Shown here piece by piece: positions 43,968 to 53,304 of a stretch of DNA of 64,000 nucleotides; the stretch's first letter is position 1; each line of letters starts with the position of its first letter. A program made the position numbers and the translations under genes. Origin of the DNA: Clostridium_AD sp050717535 (lineage in GTDB: Bacteria > Bacillota > Clostridia > Clostridiales > Clostridiaceae). The notes beneath the pieces are model-generated. The model was not told the origin of the DNA. It saw only the letters and a list, made by a program, of their open reading frames with translations, and ran no database searches. The stretch lies in NCBI RefSeq assembly GCF_050717535.1, contig NZ_JBOITM010000083.1, positions 1 through 64,000 of the forward strand, written 5' to 3'.

Positions 43968-44015
43968 TTGGCTTATTAAAATAAAATTAACTTATAATTT
44001 ATATTAATAAGCCAA
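43968..44015. repeat. 12-bp perfect inverted repeat upstream of cdaA
   Basis: TTGGCTTATTAA (43968-43979) and TTAATAAGCCAA (44004-44015) flank 24 bp of AT-rich sequence. It may be an operator for cdaA, or a hairpin in its leader. Confidence 0.55.
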
Positions 44016-44066
44016 ATCATGGTGTATAATTAAAGATAGTAGTTTTAGTGGGGAGGTGGAAGCTTT

Positions 44067-44915
44067 ATGGAGATATTTAAGTTAATGTTAAGTACAATTA
44101 AAAATATGAGTTTCTTTTCGGTTTTAGATATATTAGTGGTGGCATATATATTTTTCAAAATCTATATGTTAATGAAAGAAACAAGAGCTGAGCAATTATT
44201 CAAGGGAATTATTCTTATTTTTGTACTTATTCCAATAAGCCAATTGCTTAATTTAACAGTGTTATATTTTATTTTAAATAAGACAATAACAATCGGTGTT
44301 TTGAGTATTATTATAATTTTTCAACCAGAAATAAGAAGAGCATTAGAGCACCTGGGAAGGTCAGCCTTTACGGATAAGCATATATTTGAAAATGAAGAGA
44401 CTATGGAGATAGTTATTACTGAAATTGTTAATGCTGTTGAAAACTTATCAAAAAGTAAAACAGGAGCATTAATAGTAATAGAACAAAAGACAGGTATCGG
44501 AGAAATAATTAAAACAGGAACCACTATAGATGCAGTAATATCTGGTGCGCTTTTAGAAAATATATTTGTAGTTAACACTCCACTTCATGATGGGGCCACA
44601 GTAATAAGAAATGGTAGGATAATAGCTGCAGGATGTTTTCTGCCCCTAACAAATAATGATAAAATAAGTAAAAAACTAGGTACACGGCATCGAGCGGCCA
44701 TAGGAATAACTGAGACATCAGATGCGCTAACAATAATAGTATCAGAGGAAACTGGTAATATATCTTTAGCGGTTAATGGAAGATTAGTAAGAAACTACGA
44801 CAAGGATAAGCTTAAGAAAATACTTGTTCAAATAATAAAAAATAGACAGAGCAAAAAAATAACTTTAAAGGAGAGAGTGAAGTCATGGATAAAGACGGAA
44901 AACAACAATTTATAA
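44067..44915 (+). CDS. cdaA: Diadenylate cyclase CdaA
   Basis: The protein has 282 residues. Three N-terminal membrane helices (to about residue 85) are followed by a DAC domain with the DGA motif (PLHDGATVIRNG) and the RHR motif (GTRHRAAIG). It makes c-di-AMP from two ATP. The next gene encodes its regulator, as in Bacillus and Listeria. Start after GGGGAGGTGG. Confidence 0.96.
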   Translation: MEIFKLMLSTIKNMSFFSVLDILVVAYIFFKIYMLMKETRAEQLFKGIILIFVLIPISQLLNLTVLYFILNKTITIGVLSIIIIFQPEIRRALEHLGRSAFTDKHIFENEETMEIVITEIVNAVENLSKSKTGALIVIEQKTGIGEIIKTGTTIDAVISGALLENIFVVNTPLHDGATVIRNGRIIAAGCFLPLTNNDKISKKLGTRHRAAIGITETSDALTIIVSEETGNISLAVNGRLVRNYDKDKLKKILVQIIKNRQSKKITLKERVKSWIKTENNNL

Positions 44916-46132
44916 TTAAAATTTGCTGTGTGATAGCTGCCTTTGCACTATGGCTTTTTATAACAAGTACAGAAAATCCAGTGACTGCATTTAAAATTAA
45001 AGGTATACCTGTACAACTTGTAAATAGTGATATACTAACTCGTTCAGATCTTGTTTTAGTGCCAGGGCAAGATTTAACTACAAGTTTAAATATTAAAGGA
45101 GCTAATACTAGCATGCTTCTAAATGCAAAAGCAGAGGATTTTACTGTAGTAGTAGATTTAAGTCAATATGCGCTTAAAAAAGGTGAACAAAAAATACCTA
45201 TACAAATAAGGAAAAGTCCTGATAATATAAGTGTTTTAAATAGTGATAGTCTTTTTATAAACATAAATTTAGACGAACGTATTGAAGCTAAATTACCTAT
45301 AGATGTAAATGTAAGTGGAAAACCCAAAGAAGGCTTTTATGCATCAACAGCAAAATTATCACAAGAGTCTGCTACTGTAGTAGGTGGATCAAACTTTGTG
45401 AATGTAGTAAAAGAGTTATTAGTAGAGGTGAATATAGATGGCCAAGAATCAGATCTAGTTAAAAGCTATAAGCTTAAACCAGTAGATGCAGCAGGAAAAG
45501 AAGTAAAAGAAGTCACTGTAAACCCATCTAATATGAATGTCAATATTCCTATAAGAAAAACTAAATCTGTAGGAGTAAAAGTAAAAACTATAGGCAATTT
45601 ACCTAATGATTTTACTTTATCAAGTATAAGTGTGTTACCGGAACAGTTAGATGTAACTGGAAACACAACTGAGCTTGATCAACTAGAAAATTTAAATACA
45701 GAGGCTATTGATTTAAGCAAAATAAGTAAAACTACTACAATGAGCGCAAGGGTAGTAATTCCAGACGGATTAAGTTTAGTTAATAATACTACAGATGGAA
45801 TAGTAAAGGTTAAAATTACTCTAAATAAAGTAGTACAAAAGAATCTAAGTTTAGATATCAAATATGTTAATTTAGATGAAAAATACGATGCTAAGTTAGA
45901 AAAAGTTAAACAAGAACTAGTTATTTCAGGTACTGAAGCGCTTATAGATTCACTTGATTTAAAAAAGTTTAGTGCTTCAGTAGATTTAGCAAATTTAGTA
46001 GAAGGTGAGCATACAGTTAAAGTATCAGTACCTATGCCAGAGGGTATAAATTTAATATCTGGAGTTCCAGATAAAATCTTAGTAACTATAACTAAAAAAC
46101 AAACGGGGGTAACTACCAGTAATGGCAATTAA
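44885..46132 (+). CDS. cdaR: YbbR-domain regulator of CdaA
   Basis: The protein has 415 residues with one N-terminal membrane helix (KICCVIAAFALWLFITS) and repeated YbbR domains outside the membrane (e.g. IEAKLPIDVNVSGKPKEGFY, then VGVKVKTIGNLPNDF). It overlaps cdaA by 31 bp. In other Firmicutes CdaR controls CdaA activity. Confidence 0.93.
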   Translation: MDKDGKQQFIIKICCVIAAFALWLFITSTENPVTAFKIKGIPVQLVNSDILTRSDLVLVPGQDLTTSLNIKGANTSMLLNAKAEDFTVVVDLSQYALKKGEQKIPIQIRKSPDNISVLNSDSLFININLDERIEAKLPIDVNVSGKPKEGFYASTAKLSQESATVVGGSNFVNVVKELLVEVNIDGQESDLVKSYKLKPVDAAGKEVKEVTVNPSNMNVNIPIRKTKSVGVKVKTIGNLPNDFTLSSISVLPEQLDVTGNTTELDQLENLNTEAIDLSKISKTTTMSARVVIPDGLSLVNNTTDGIVKVKITLNKVVQKNLSLDIKYVNLDEKYDAKLEKVKQELVISGTEALIDSLDLKKFSASVDLANLVEGEHTVKVSVPMPEGINLISGVPDKILVTITKKQTGVTTSNGN

Positions 46133-47720
46133 AATAAACAACTTAGGATTAGATATAGAGGAAGATATAGAGGATATAAAAATAAAGGCAGCAAGAAAAA
46201 TGAAGGTTTCTGAAAGCGAAATAAAGATTTTTAGAATAGCTAAAGAATCCATAGATGCTAGGAAAAAAAATAATATTAAGTTTAATTATTCTGTTCTTGT
46301 GGAAATGGATGACGAAATGAAAATCGTTGCTAGGGCAAATGATAAGGATGTTAAACTTGAAGAAGTTAGATATGATTCTGAGTTCGAATTTGGCAGTAAA
46401 GAGATGAAGCATAGGCCTATAATAGTAGGAATGGGACCAGCAGGAATGTTTGCGGGTCTTCTTATGGCACAAAAGGGGTATAAGCCACTGATTATAGAAA
46501 GAGGGGAAAATGTAGAACGTAGGACAAATAGTATTGTTAAGTTTTGGACCAGGGCAGTTTTAAATACAGAGTCTAATGTCCAATTTGGTGAGGGTGGTGC
46601 AGGAACTTTTTCAGATGGAAAGTTAACCACAAGAATAAAGGACACTAGATGTGATTACGTATTAGAAGAATTTGTGAAAGCTGGCGCTCCAGAGGAAATA
46701 TTATATATGGGTAAGCCTCACATAGGTACAGATATACTTAAATCAGTGGTGAAAAACATTAGAGAAACCATTATAAGTCTAGGCGGGGAAGTAAAATTTA
46801 ACAGTAAACTTTCCGATATAATAATTAAAGATAAAAAGATAAGAAGCATAATAGTAAATGGAGAAGAAATACCTTGTGATAACTTAATATTAGCTCCAGG
46901 ACATAGTTCTCGGGATACCTATGAAATGTTATATGAAAAGGGAATATTTATGTCTAGTAAGCCTTTTGCTGTAGGAGTTAGAATAGAACATCCCCAAGCT
47001 ATGATTGACGAAAATCAATATGGGAAATATGCCAGTCATCCAAGATTAAAGGGAGCTGATTATAAGCTTACTTATACAAGTGAAAAATCTGGGAGATCGG
47101 TATATAGTTTTTGTATGTGCCCAGGTGGAGAAGTAGTAGCCGCAGCTTCAGAAAAGGGATGCCTTGCAATAAATGGTATGAGCAGTTATAACAGAAATAA
47201 AACAAATGGTAATTCAGCTATAGTTGTATCAGTAGGACCTAAAGATTTTGCATCAGATAGTCCACTGGCTGGTATAGAGTTTCAAAGACATTACGAATCC
47301 TTAGCATACACACTGGGAGGGGCAAATTATAATGCACCGGTACAATTAGTAGGAGACTTCTTAAAGGGTACTACTAGCAGTGAATTAGGGGGTGTAAAAC
47401 CAAGTTATACACCAGGATACAAATTTGCTGATCTTACTAAGTGTTTGCCAAGTTTTGTAACTGACACTATAAGAGAGGCATTGCCTAAATTTGAACATAA
47501 AATAAAAGGCTTTGCAAGAGAAGATGGAGTTATGACTGGGATTGAAACAAGAACATCAGCGCCACTTAGAATTGATAGGAATGAAAAACTTCAAAGTATA
47601 TCTTTAGAAGGGCTATATCCAGCAGGTGAAGGTGCAGGATATGCAGGTGGAATAGTATCTGCAGCTGTGGATGGTTTAAAAGTGGCAGAAAACATAATGA
47701 AAGAATGGAAGCAATTATAA
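46122..47720 (+). CDS. FAD-dependent oxidoreductase of the YbbR neighbourhood
   Basis: The protein has 532 residues. The FAD-binding motif is VGMGPAGMFAGLLMAQKGY at about 105-123, then RGENVERRTNSI and FGEGGAGTFSDGKLTTR, and a C-terminal PAGEGAGYAGGIVSAAVDG. This matches the widespread uncharacterised NAD(FAD)-utilising dehydrogenases. It overlaps cdaR by 11 bp, so it is in the same operon. Substrate unknown. Confidence 0.88.
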   Translation: MAIKINNLGLDIEEDIEDIKIKAARKMKVSESEIKIFRIAKESIDARKKNNIKFNYSVLVEMDDEMKIVARANDKDVKLEEVRYDSEFEFGSKEMKHRPIIVGMGPAGMFAGLLMAQKGYKPLIIERGENVERRTNSIVKFWTRAVLNTESNVQFGEGGAGTFSDGKLTTRIKDTRCDYVLEEFVKAGAPEEILYMGKPHIGTDILKSVVKNIRETIISLGGEVKFNSKLSDIIIKDKKIRSIIVNGEEIPCDNLILAPGHSSRDTYEMLYEKGIFMSSKPFAVGVRIEHPQAMIDENQYGKYASHPRLKGADYKLTYTSEKSGRSVYSFCMCPGGEVVAAASEKGCLAINGMSSYNRNKTNGNSAIVVSVGPKDFASDSPLAGIEFQRHYESLAYTLGGANYNAPVQLVGDFLKGTTSSELGGVKPSYTPGYKFADLTKCLPSFVTDTIREALPKFEHKIKGFAREDGVMTGIETRTSAPLRIDRNEKLQSISLEGLYPAGEGAGYAGGIVSAAVDGLKVAENIMKEWKQL

Positions 47721-47887
47721 TAAATTTTTATAACCCTTGAATTTCATCTATGAAATTTGTTAAAATGAATGTAGCAACGGAAACTCATATTTACAAGATA
47801 GTAGTATATTTATATAATTAGTATATTTACATAATAAATAATGAGTAGTTGCTATTATTACATAGGCAAATAAGGGGAGGTGTTTAA

Positions 47888-48973
47888 ATGAAAACCAAAG
47901 GATATATTTTAGCAATAAATCCCGGGTCTACATCAACTAAACTGTCAATTTTCGAAGGCGAAAATTGTGTAGTTACATCTAATTTGACCCATAGCTATGA
48001 TGAAATCAAGAAATTTGATAAGATTTATGACCAAAAGGATATGAGAACCAATTTGATTCTACAGTGGTTAGAGAAAGAAGGCATAGCCCTTGAAGATTTA
48101 ATTGCAGTAGTTGGCAGAGGTGGGTTATTAAGACCAATGCCTGGTGGTACATATGAAATTACACCGAAAATGCTAGAGGATTTAAAAATAGGATATCAAG
48201 CAGAGCATGCTTCTAACCTAGGTGGAGTAATAGCATTTAAGATCGCAAACAAAATTAACATACCATCATTTATAGTAGATCCTGTTGCAGTGGATGAGAT
48301 AATAGATGTAGCGAGAATATCGGGGCTTCCAGAAATCCCAAGACGCTCACTAGTTCATGCATTGAATATAAAAGCTGTAATAAGAAGGATTTGTACTAAA
48401 TTACATAAAGATTTTAATAATAGCACTTATGTCGTTGCGCATATTGGTGGAGGTATTTCTGTGTCTCCAGTTAAAAATGGAAGAATTTTAGATGTTAACA
48501 ACGCCAATGAAGAAGGACCTTTTTCCCCAGAAAGAACTGGTGGACTTCCAGCAGGAGATTTAGTAGCACTAGCTTTTAGTGGAAAGTATACGCTTCCACA
48601 GCTAAAGAAAAAATTAACCGGTGAGGGGGGGCTTGCAGCTTATCTAAACACTAACGATGGAAGAATCGTTGACAAGATGATAGACGATGGCGATGAGAGA
48701 GCAGAATTAATTTTAAAAGCTATGGCATATCAAATCGCTAAGGAAATTGGGGCCATGGCAACAGTAGTTTCTGGGCAAATTGATGCTGTAATTCTTACAG
48801 GAGGACTTGTCTACAATAAGAGACTTACTGCTTGGATAAGTGAAATGGTGAGCTTTATAGCTCCCGTTGAATTAGTACCAGGGGAAGATGAAATGTTAGC
48901 TTTGGCACAGGGAGCTCTAAGAATATTAAATGGAGAAGAAAAAGCTAAAATATATGAAGAAGAAACAAAGTAA
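47888..48973 (+). CDS. buk: Butyrate kinase, first copy
   Basis: The protein has 361 residues of the ASKHA kinase family: INPGSTSTKLSIFEG at the N-terminus, VGRGGLLRPMPGGTY, and VAHIGGGISVSP. It turns butyryl phosphate (or branched acyl phosphates) plus ADP into acid and ATP. A second copy lies beyond ptb. Confidence 0.95.
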   Translation: MKTKGYILAINPGSTSTKLSIFEGENCVVTSNLTHSYDEIKKFDKIYDQKDMRTNLILQWLEKEGIALEDLIAVVGRGGLLRPMPGGTYEITPKMLEDLKIGYQAEHASNLGGVIAFKIANKINIPSFIVDPVAVDEIIDVARISGLPEIPRRSLVHALNIKAVIRRICTKLHKDFNNSTYVVAHIGGGISVSPVKNGRILDVNNANEEGPFSPERTGGLPAGDLVALAFSGKYTLPQLKKKLTGEGGLAAYLNTNDGRIVDKMIDDGDERAELILKAMAYQIAKEIGAMATVVSGQIDAVILTGGLVYNKRLTAWISEMVSFIAPVELVPGEDEMLALAQGALRILNGEEKAKIYEEETK

Positions 48974-49009
48974 AAAAAATATGAAATAGATTAGAAGGAG
49001 TGTACTCAA

Positions 49010-49918
49010 ATGATTAAAACTTTTAATGAAGTATTAAAAACCGCAAAAATGCAAGGTATGAAAACTGTAGCAGTAGCTGTAGCACAAGACGCACCAGTTC
49101 TTGAGGCAATACAAGACGCTAAGAAAAATGGTATAGCAAATGCAATACTAGTAGGAGATAAAGAAAAAATAATTTCTATTGCAAGTAAAATAGGTATGAA
49201 CATAGAAGATTTCGAAATTATAGATGAGAAAAATGATAAAAAAGCATCTATGACTGCAGTTTCACTTGTATCATCAGGAAAAGCTGATATGCTTATGAAG
49301 GGACTAGTAGATACGGCTACATTCTTAAGAGCTGTATTAAACAAAGAAGTAGGTCTTAGAACTGGAAAGCAAATGTCTCACGTAGCAGTATTTGAAATAC
49401 CTGGCTATGATAGATTAATATTTTTAACAGATGCTGCTTTTAATATGTATCCAGAATTAAAAGAAAAAATAGATATAATAAAAAATTCCGTACAAGTAGC
49501 AAAAGCTTGCGGTATTGATCTTCCTAAAGTTGCAGCAGTTTGCGCGGTAGAAGTAGTAAACCAAAGTATGCCAGCAACACTTGATGCAGCTATGCTCTCA
49601 AAAATGAATGAAAGAGGCCAAATAAAAGGATGTATTGTTGATGGACCTCTAGCCCTAGATAATGCATTATCCGAAACAGCTGCAAAACATAAAAACCTAC
49701 AAGGACCAGTAGCCGGTAAAGCAGATATTCTTTTAATGGCTAATATTGAAGCTGGGAATGCTATGTATAAATGTTTAACTTATACTACTGAGGCTAAGAA
49801 TGGTGGACTCTTAGTAGGAACTTCTGCTCCAGTTATATTAACTTCTAGAGCAGATACTCCAGAAACAAAATTAAATTCTATAGCACTTGCAGCATTAGTT
49901 GCAGAGTATAGCAAATAA
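49010..49918 (+). CDS. ptb: Phosphate butyryltransferase
   Basis: The protein has 302 residues (MIKTFNEVLKTAKMQGMKTV...), of the phosphate acyltransferase family. It exchanges CoA for phosphate on butyryl-CoA and related acyl-CoAs, supplying substrate to the two flanking kinases. Start after AGAAGGAGTG. Confidence 0.95.
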   Translation: MIKTFNEVLKTAKMQGMKTVAVAVAQDAPVLEAIQDAKKNGIANAILVGDKEKIISIASKIGMNIEDFEIIDEKNDKKASMTAVSLVSSGKADMLMKGLVDTATFLRAVLNKEVGLRTGKQMSHVAVFEIPGYDRLIFLTDAAFNMYPELKEKIDIIKNSVQVAKACGIDLPKVAAVCAVEVVNQSMPATLDAAMLSKMNERGQIKGCIVDGPLALDNALSETAAKHKNLQGPVAGKADILLMANIEAGNAMYKCLTYTTEAKNGGLLVGTSAPVILTSRADTPETKLNSIALAALVAEYSK

Positions 49919-50015
49919 GATTACTAATTGTTAGGCTGCATCTGCAACTATTAACCTAACCGAAAGGGTTTTGCAGAATATAATAAATAATTTTAAAAGA
50001 CTAAGGAGGAAATAT

Positions 50016-51086
50016 ATGACACATAAATTGTTAATAATTAATCCAGGTTCAACTTCAACTAAAATAGGTGTATACGAGGATGAAAATCAAATTTTAGAAG
50101 TGACTTTAAGACATTCATCAGAAGAAATAGCTAAATTTGAAGATATATTTGACCAACTTAATTTCAGAAAAGATGTTATATTAAATGTACTTAAAGAAAA
50201 GAATTTTGATATAAATACACTAGATGCCATAGTAGGCAGAGGTGGACTTCTAAAACCTATCGAAGGTGGAACTTATGCTGTAAATGATGCTATGCTCAAT
50301 GATTTGAAAATTGGGGTACAAGGCCAGCATGCATCTAATTTAGGTGGAATAATTGCAAATGAAATAGGAAAATCGTTAGATATACCAGCATTTATAGTTG
50401 ATCCAGTAGTTGTGGATGAAATGGAGGATGTAGCTAGGATATCAGGACTTCCAGAACTAGAACGAAAGAGTATTTTTCATGCACTAAATCAAAAGGCAGT
50501 AGCTAAAAGATATGCAAAAGAAATTGGTAAAAAATATGAAGAAATCAATTTAATAGTAGCACACATGGGTGGAGGAGTTTCAGTAGGAGCTCACAAGGCT
50601 GGAAGAATTATTGATGTTAATAATGCATTAGATGGAGATGGCCCATTCTCACCAGAAAGAGCTGGAGGATTACCAGTTGGTGATTTATCTAAAATGTGCT
50701 TTAGTGGAAAATACACTATTGAGGATATAAGGAAAATGATAAATGGAAAAGGTGGCTTTGTTGCTTACCTTAACACCAATGATGCTAGAGAAGTAATAGC
50801 TAAAGTAGAAGCTGGCGATAAAGAAGCTAAATTAGTTTTTGATGCTATGTCCTATCAAGTAGCTAAAGAAATTGGTAAATGTGCAGCAGTTTTAGCAGGT
50901 AAAGTGGATGCTATAATTTTAACTGGTGGAATAGCTTATGGTAAAGAAACGGTTGAGTATATAAAAGAAAGAGTAGCATTCATTGCAAAGGTTGTAGTTT
51001 ATCCAGGTGAAGATGAACTATTAGCACTAGCAGAAGGCGGACTTAGAGTGTTAAACGGTGAAGAAAAGGCAAAAGAATATAAATAA
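50016..51086 (+). CDS. buk: Butyrate kinase, second copy
   Basis: The protein has 356 residues from MTHKLLIINPGSTSTKIGVY, with ATG 50016 after AAGGAGG. It shares all the motifs of the copy at 47888 (VGRGGLLKPIEGGTY, VAHMGGGVSVGA) but differs throughout, so it is a diverged paralogue, perhaps with another acyl chain preference. Confidence 0.95.
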   Translation: MTHKLLIINPGSTSTKIGVYEDENQILEVTLRHSSEEIAKFEDIFDQLNFRKDVILNVLKEKNFDINTLDAIVGRGGLLKPIEGGTYAVNDAMLNDLKIGVQGQHASNLGGIIANEIGKSLDIPAFIVDPVVVDEMEDVARISGLPELERKSIFHALNQKAVAKRYAKEIGKKYEEINLIVAHMGGGVSVGAHKAGRIIDVNNALDGDGPFSPERAGGLPVGDLSKMCFSGKYTIEDIRKMINGKGGFVAYLNTNDAREVIAKVEAGDKEAKLVFDAMSYQVAKEIGKCAAVLAGKVDAIILTGGIAYGKETVEYIKERVAFIAKVVVYPGEDELLALAEGGLRVLNGEEKAKEYK

Positions 51087-51093
51087 TAAACTG

Positions 51094-51126
51094 TAGTAAT
51101 TATAGTAATTATAGTAATTATAGTAA
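51094..51126. repeat. Short tandem repeat TAGTAATTA
   Basis: About three and a half copies of the 9-mer TAGTAATTA follow the second buk gene. Likely a slippage-prone spacer; no function suggested. Confidence 0.7.
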
Positions 51127-51128
51127 CA

Positions 51129-51188
51129 AGGCACATTCAAATAAATGATAAGTAGTATACTATTTATTTGAATGTGCCTAAACTTTTT
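51129..51188 (+). terminator. Terminator of the buk-ptb-buk operon
   Basis: AGGCACATTCAAATAAAT pairs with ATTTATTTGAATGTGCCT perfectly, followed by AAACTTTTTTAAT. One of the strongest hairpins in the window. Confidence 0.92.
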
Positions 51189-51232
51189 TAATAATTTAAT
51201 AAAATAAGCAATTTTAAAGGGGAGTGAGTGAA

Positions 51233-51895
51233 ATGAGTAGAATTAGGGTATTTACAGGTCACTTTGGTTCAGGAAAGACAGAAATAGCAATAAATTATGC
51301 AGTAAATCTTGCAAAACAAGGAAAGAAAGTTGCAATAGCTGATTTAGATATAGTAAATCCTTATTTCTGTGTAAGAGACGTTAGAAAACAACTAGAGGAA
51401 TACGGAATAAGAGTTATAGCATCAAATCCAGAACTAGTTAACGCAGAACTAATGGTAGTTCCAGCAGAAATAATAGCTATATTTAACGATAAAAGCTATG
51501 AAGTTGTAGTAGATGTAGGTGGAGACGATTTAGGTTCAATAGCCCTTGGTCAGTACAATAGGTTTTTCGTGGAAGAGCCCTACGATATGTACTTTGTTAT
51601 AAATACAAATAGACCATTCACATCAAATGCTGGGGATGTTGTGGAATACTTTAAAGCAATAGAAAGAGCCTCAAGACTCAAGATAACACATTTAATCTCC
51701 AATACTAATTTATCTTACGAAACACTGCCACAACATATAATAGATGGAGATAAAATAGTGGCTAAACTATCTGAAGAATTAAATATACCCCATGCATATA
51801 CGGTTTGCAGAAAAGATTTAGTTCCCGAAATGACTGGAAAATTGCAAGGAGATATATTTGGGATAGATATACATATGTTACCGCCTTGGAGATAG
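51233..51895 (+). CDS. P-loop ATPase, MinD/ParA/CobQ-like
   Basis: The protein has 220 residues from ATG 51233, 9 bp after AAAGGGGAG. P-loop GHFGSGKTEIAINY at residues 9-22, ADLDIVNPYFCVRD, and VVVDVGGDDLGSIAL as Walker B-like region. Related genes often stand next to 2-oxoacid:ferredoxin oxidoreductases in clostridia. Role unknown; cofactor or cluster insertion, or assembly, is possible. Confidence 0.8.
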   Translation: MSRIRVFTGHFGSGKTEIAINYAVNLAKQGKKVAIADLDIVNPYFCVRDVRKQLEEYGIRVIASNPELVNAELMVVPAEIIAIFNDKSYEVVVDVGGDDLGSIALGQYNRFFVEEPYDMYFVINTNRPFTSNAGDVVEYFKAIERASRLKITHLISNTNLSYETLPQHIIDGDKIVAKLSEELNIPHAYTVCRKDLVPEMTGKLQGDIFGIDIHMLPPWR

Positions 51896-51923
51896 CAAGA
51901 ATATAATTAAAATATTAACAATA

Positions 51924-51952
51924 TTGACAGTTGAACATTCACGGGGTAAAAT
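51924..51952 (+). promoter_or_regulatory. Sigma-A promoter of the 2-oxoacid oxidoreductase operon
   Basis: TTGACA (51924-51929) and TAAAAT (51947-51952) are 17 bp apart, upstream of the ferredoxin-like subunit gene. Confidence 0.75.
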
Positions 51953-52004
51953 TAATAAGTAAACGTTTAAATTTTATAAAATAGTATTTTAAGGAGGTTT
52001 AAAC

Positions 52005-52214
52005 ATGCCAAGAGTAACTTTTAGAGAAGACAGATGTAAAGGGTGTGGACTTTGTATAACAGCATGCCCTAAGAAAATCATAAGTTTTTCGGATAAATTA
52101 AATATAAAAGGATATCATCCTGCAGGAGTAACGCAGGAAAAGATGAAGGAATGTATTGGATGTGCATCTTGCGGAAAAATGTGTCCTGATTGTGTAATAA
52201 CAGTTGAAAAGTAA
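52005..52214 (+). CDS. 2-oxoacid:ferredoxin oxidoreductase, delta (ferredoxin-like) subunit
   Basis: The protein has 69 residues with two 4Fe-4S motifs, CKGCGLCITACP and CIGCASCGKMCPDC. It passes electrons from the catalytic subunits to ferredoxin. Start after AAGGAGG. Confidence 0.94.
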   Translation: MPRVTFREDRCKGCGLCITACPKKIISFSDKLNIKGYHPAGVTQEKMKECIGCASCGKMCPDCVITVEK

Positions 52215-52233
52215 AGAATAGGAGGATGAACTT

Positions 52234-53304
52234 ATGGGAGAAAAAGTGTTAATGAAAGGTAACGAGGCCATTGGAGAAGCAGCTATAAGAGCAAATTGCA
52301 AATGCTTTTTTGGATATCCAATAACACCTCAAACAGAAATATCTGCATATTTATCAAGAAAAATGCCTAAGATTGATAGGATTTTCTTACAAGCAGAAAG
52401 CGAAATTGCTGCTATAAACATGGTTTATGGAGCAGCTGGTACAGGAGTAAGATGCATGACATCTTCAAGTTCACCAGGAATAAGCTTGAAAGCAGAAGGA
52501 ATATCCTATATAGCAGGAGCAGAACTTCCATGTGTCATTGTAAATATAGTTAGAGGTGGTCCAGGACTTGGTAGTATTCAACCAGCTCAATCAGATTACT
52601 TCCAAGCAACTAAAGGTGGATCACATGGTGATTTTAACATGCCAGTATATGCACCAGCATCAATACAAGAAATGGTAGATTTAGTTCAAGATGCTTTTGA
52701 TACTGCAGATATGTATAGAACTCCTGTAATGGTTATGGGAGACGGAATGCTTGGACAAATGATGGAACCTGTTGAGTTTAAAGAAAGAACACCAAAATTA
52801 TTACCAGAAAAAACTTGGGCTGCTAGTGGGTTAAAAGGGAGAAAAAAACATAATGTAATAAATTCTCTTTATTTAAAATCAGAAGACCTAGAACAACACA
52901 ATTTAAAACTACAAGAAAAGTTTAAACAAATAACGAAAAATGAAACAAGATATGAAATGTACAATTGTGATGGTGAGAGCGATTTAATAATGGTTGCATA
53001 TGGAACAACATCGAGAATATGTAAAAATGTTGTTAAAATGGCAGAAAAAGAAGGCATAAAATTAGGATTAATAAGACCAATTACACTATGGCCTTTCCCA
53101 CTAGAAGCTTTTGAAAAAACTATAGGTAGCACAAAACTTGGATATATATCAGTGGAAATGAGTTGTGGACAAATGGTTGAAGATGTTAGACTTTCAGTTG
53201 AAGGAAGAAAACCAGTATATTTTTATGGTAGAACAGGTGGAATGGTTCCTCATCCTGAAGATATATTAAGTAAAGTTAAAGAAATAGTAGGAGGCGGTAA
53301 ATAA
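52234..53304 (+). CDS. 2-oxoacid:ferredoxin oxidoreductase, alpha subunit
   Basis: The protein has 356 residues (MGEKVLMKGNEAIGEAAIRA...) with FFGYPITPQTEIS, of the VorB/KorA family. Its location beside buk and ptb favours branched-chain 2-oxoacids (2-oxoisovalerate and relatives) as substrates, whose acyl-CoA products the neighbouring enzymes could convert to acid and ATP; 2-oxoglutarate is the alternative. Ends one base into the next gene. Confidence 0.93.
   Translation: MGEKVLMKGNEAIGEAAIRANCKCFFGYPITPQTEISAYLSRKMPKIDRIFLQAESEIAAINMVYGAAGTGVRCMTSSSSPGISLKAEGISYIAGAELPCVIVNIVRGGPGLGSIQPAQSDYFQATKGGSHGDFNMPVYAPASIQEMVDLVQDAFDTADMYRTPVMVMGDGMLGQMMEPVEFKERTPKLLPEKTWAASGLKGRKKHNVINSLYLKSEDLEQHNLKLQEKFKQITKNETRYEMYNCDGESDLIMVAYGTTSRICKNVVKMAEKEGIKLGLIRPITLWPFPLEAFEKTIGSTKLGYISVEMSCGQMVEDVRLSVEGRKPVYFYGRTGGMVPHPEDILSKVKEIVGGGK

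Noticed and set aside
51094..51126. TAGTAATTA tandem repeat as a regulatory array
   Set aside because: It lies after a stop codon and just before a terminator, with no gene start nearby.
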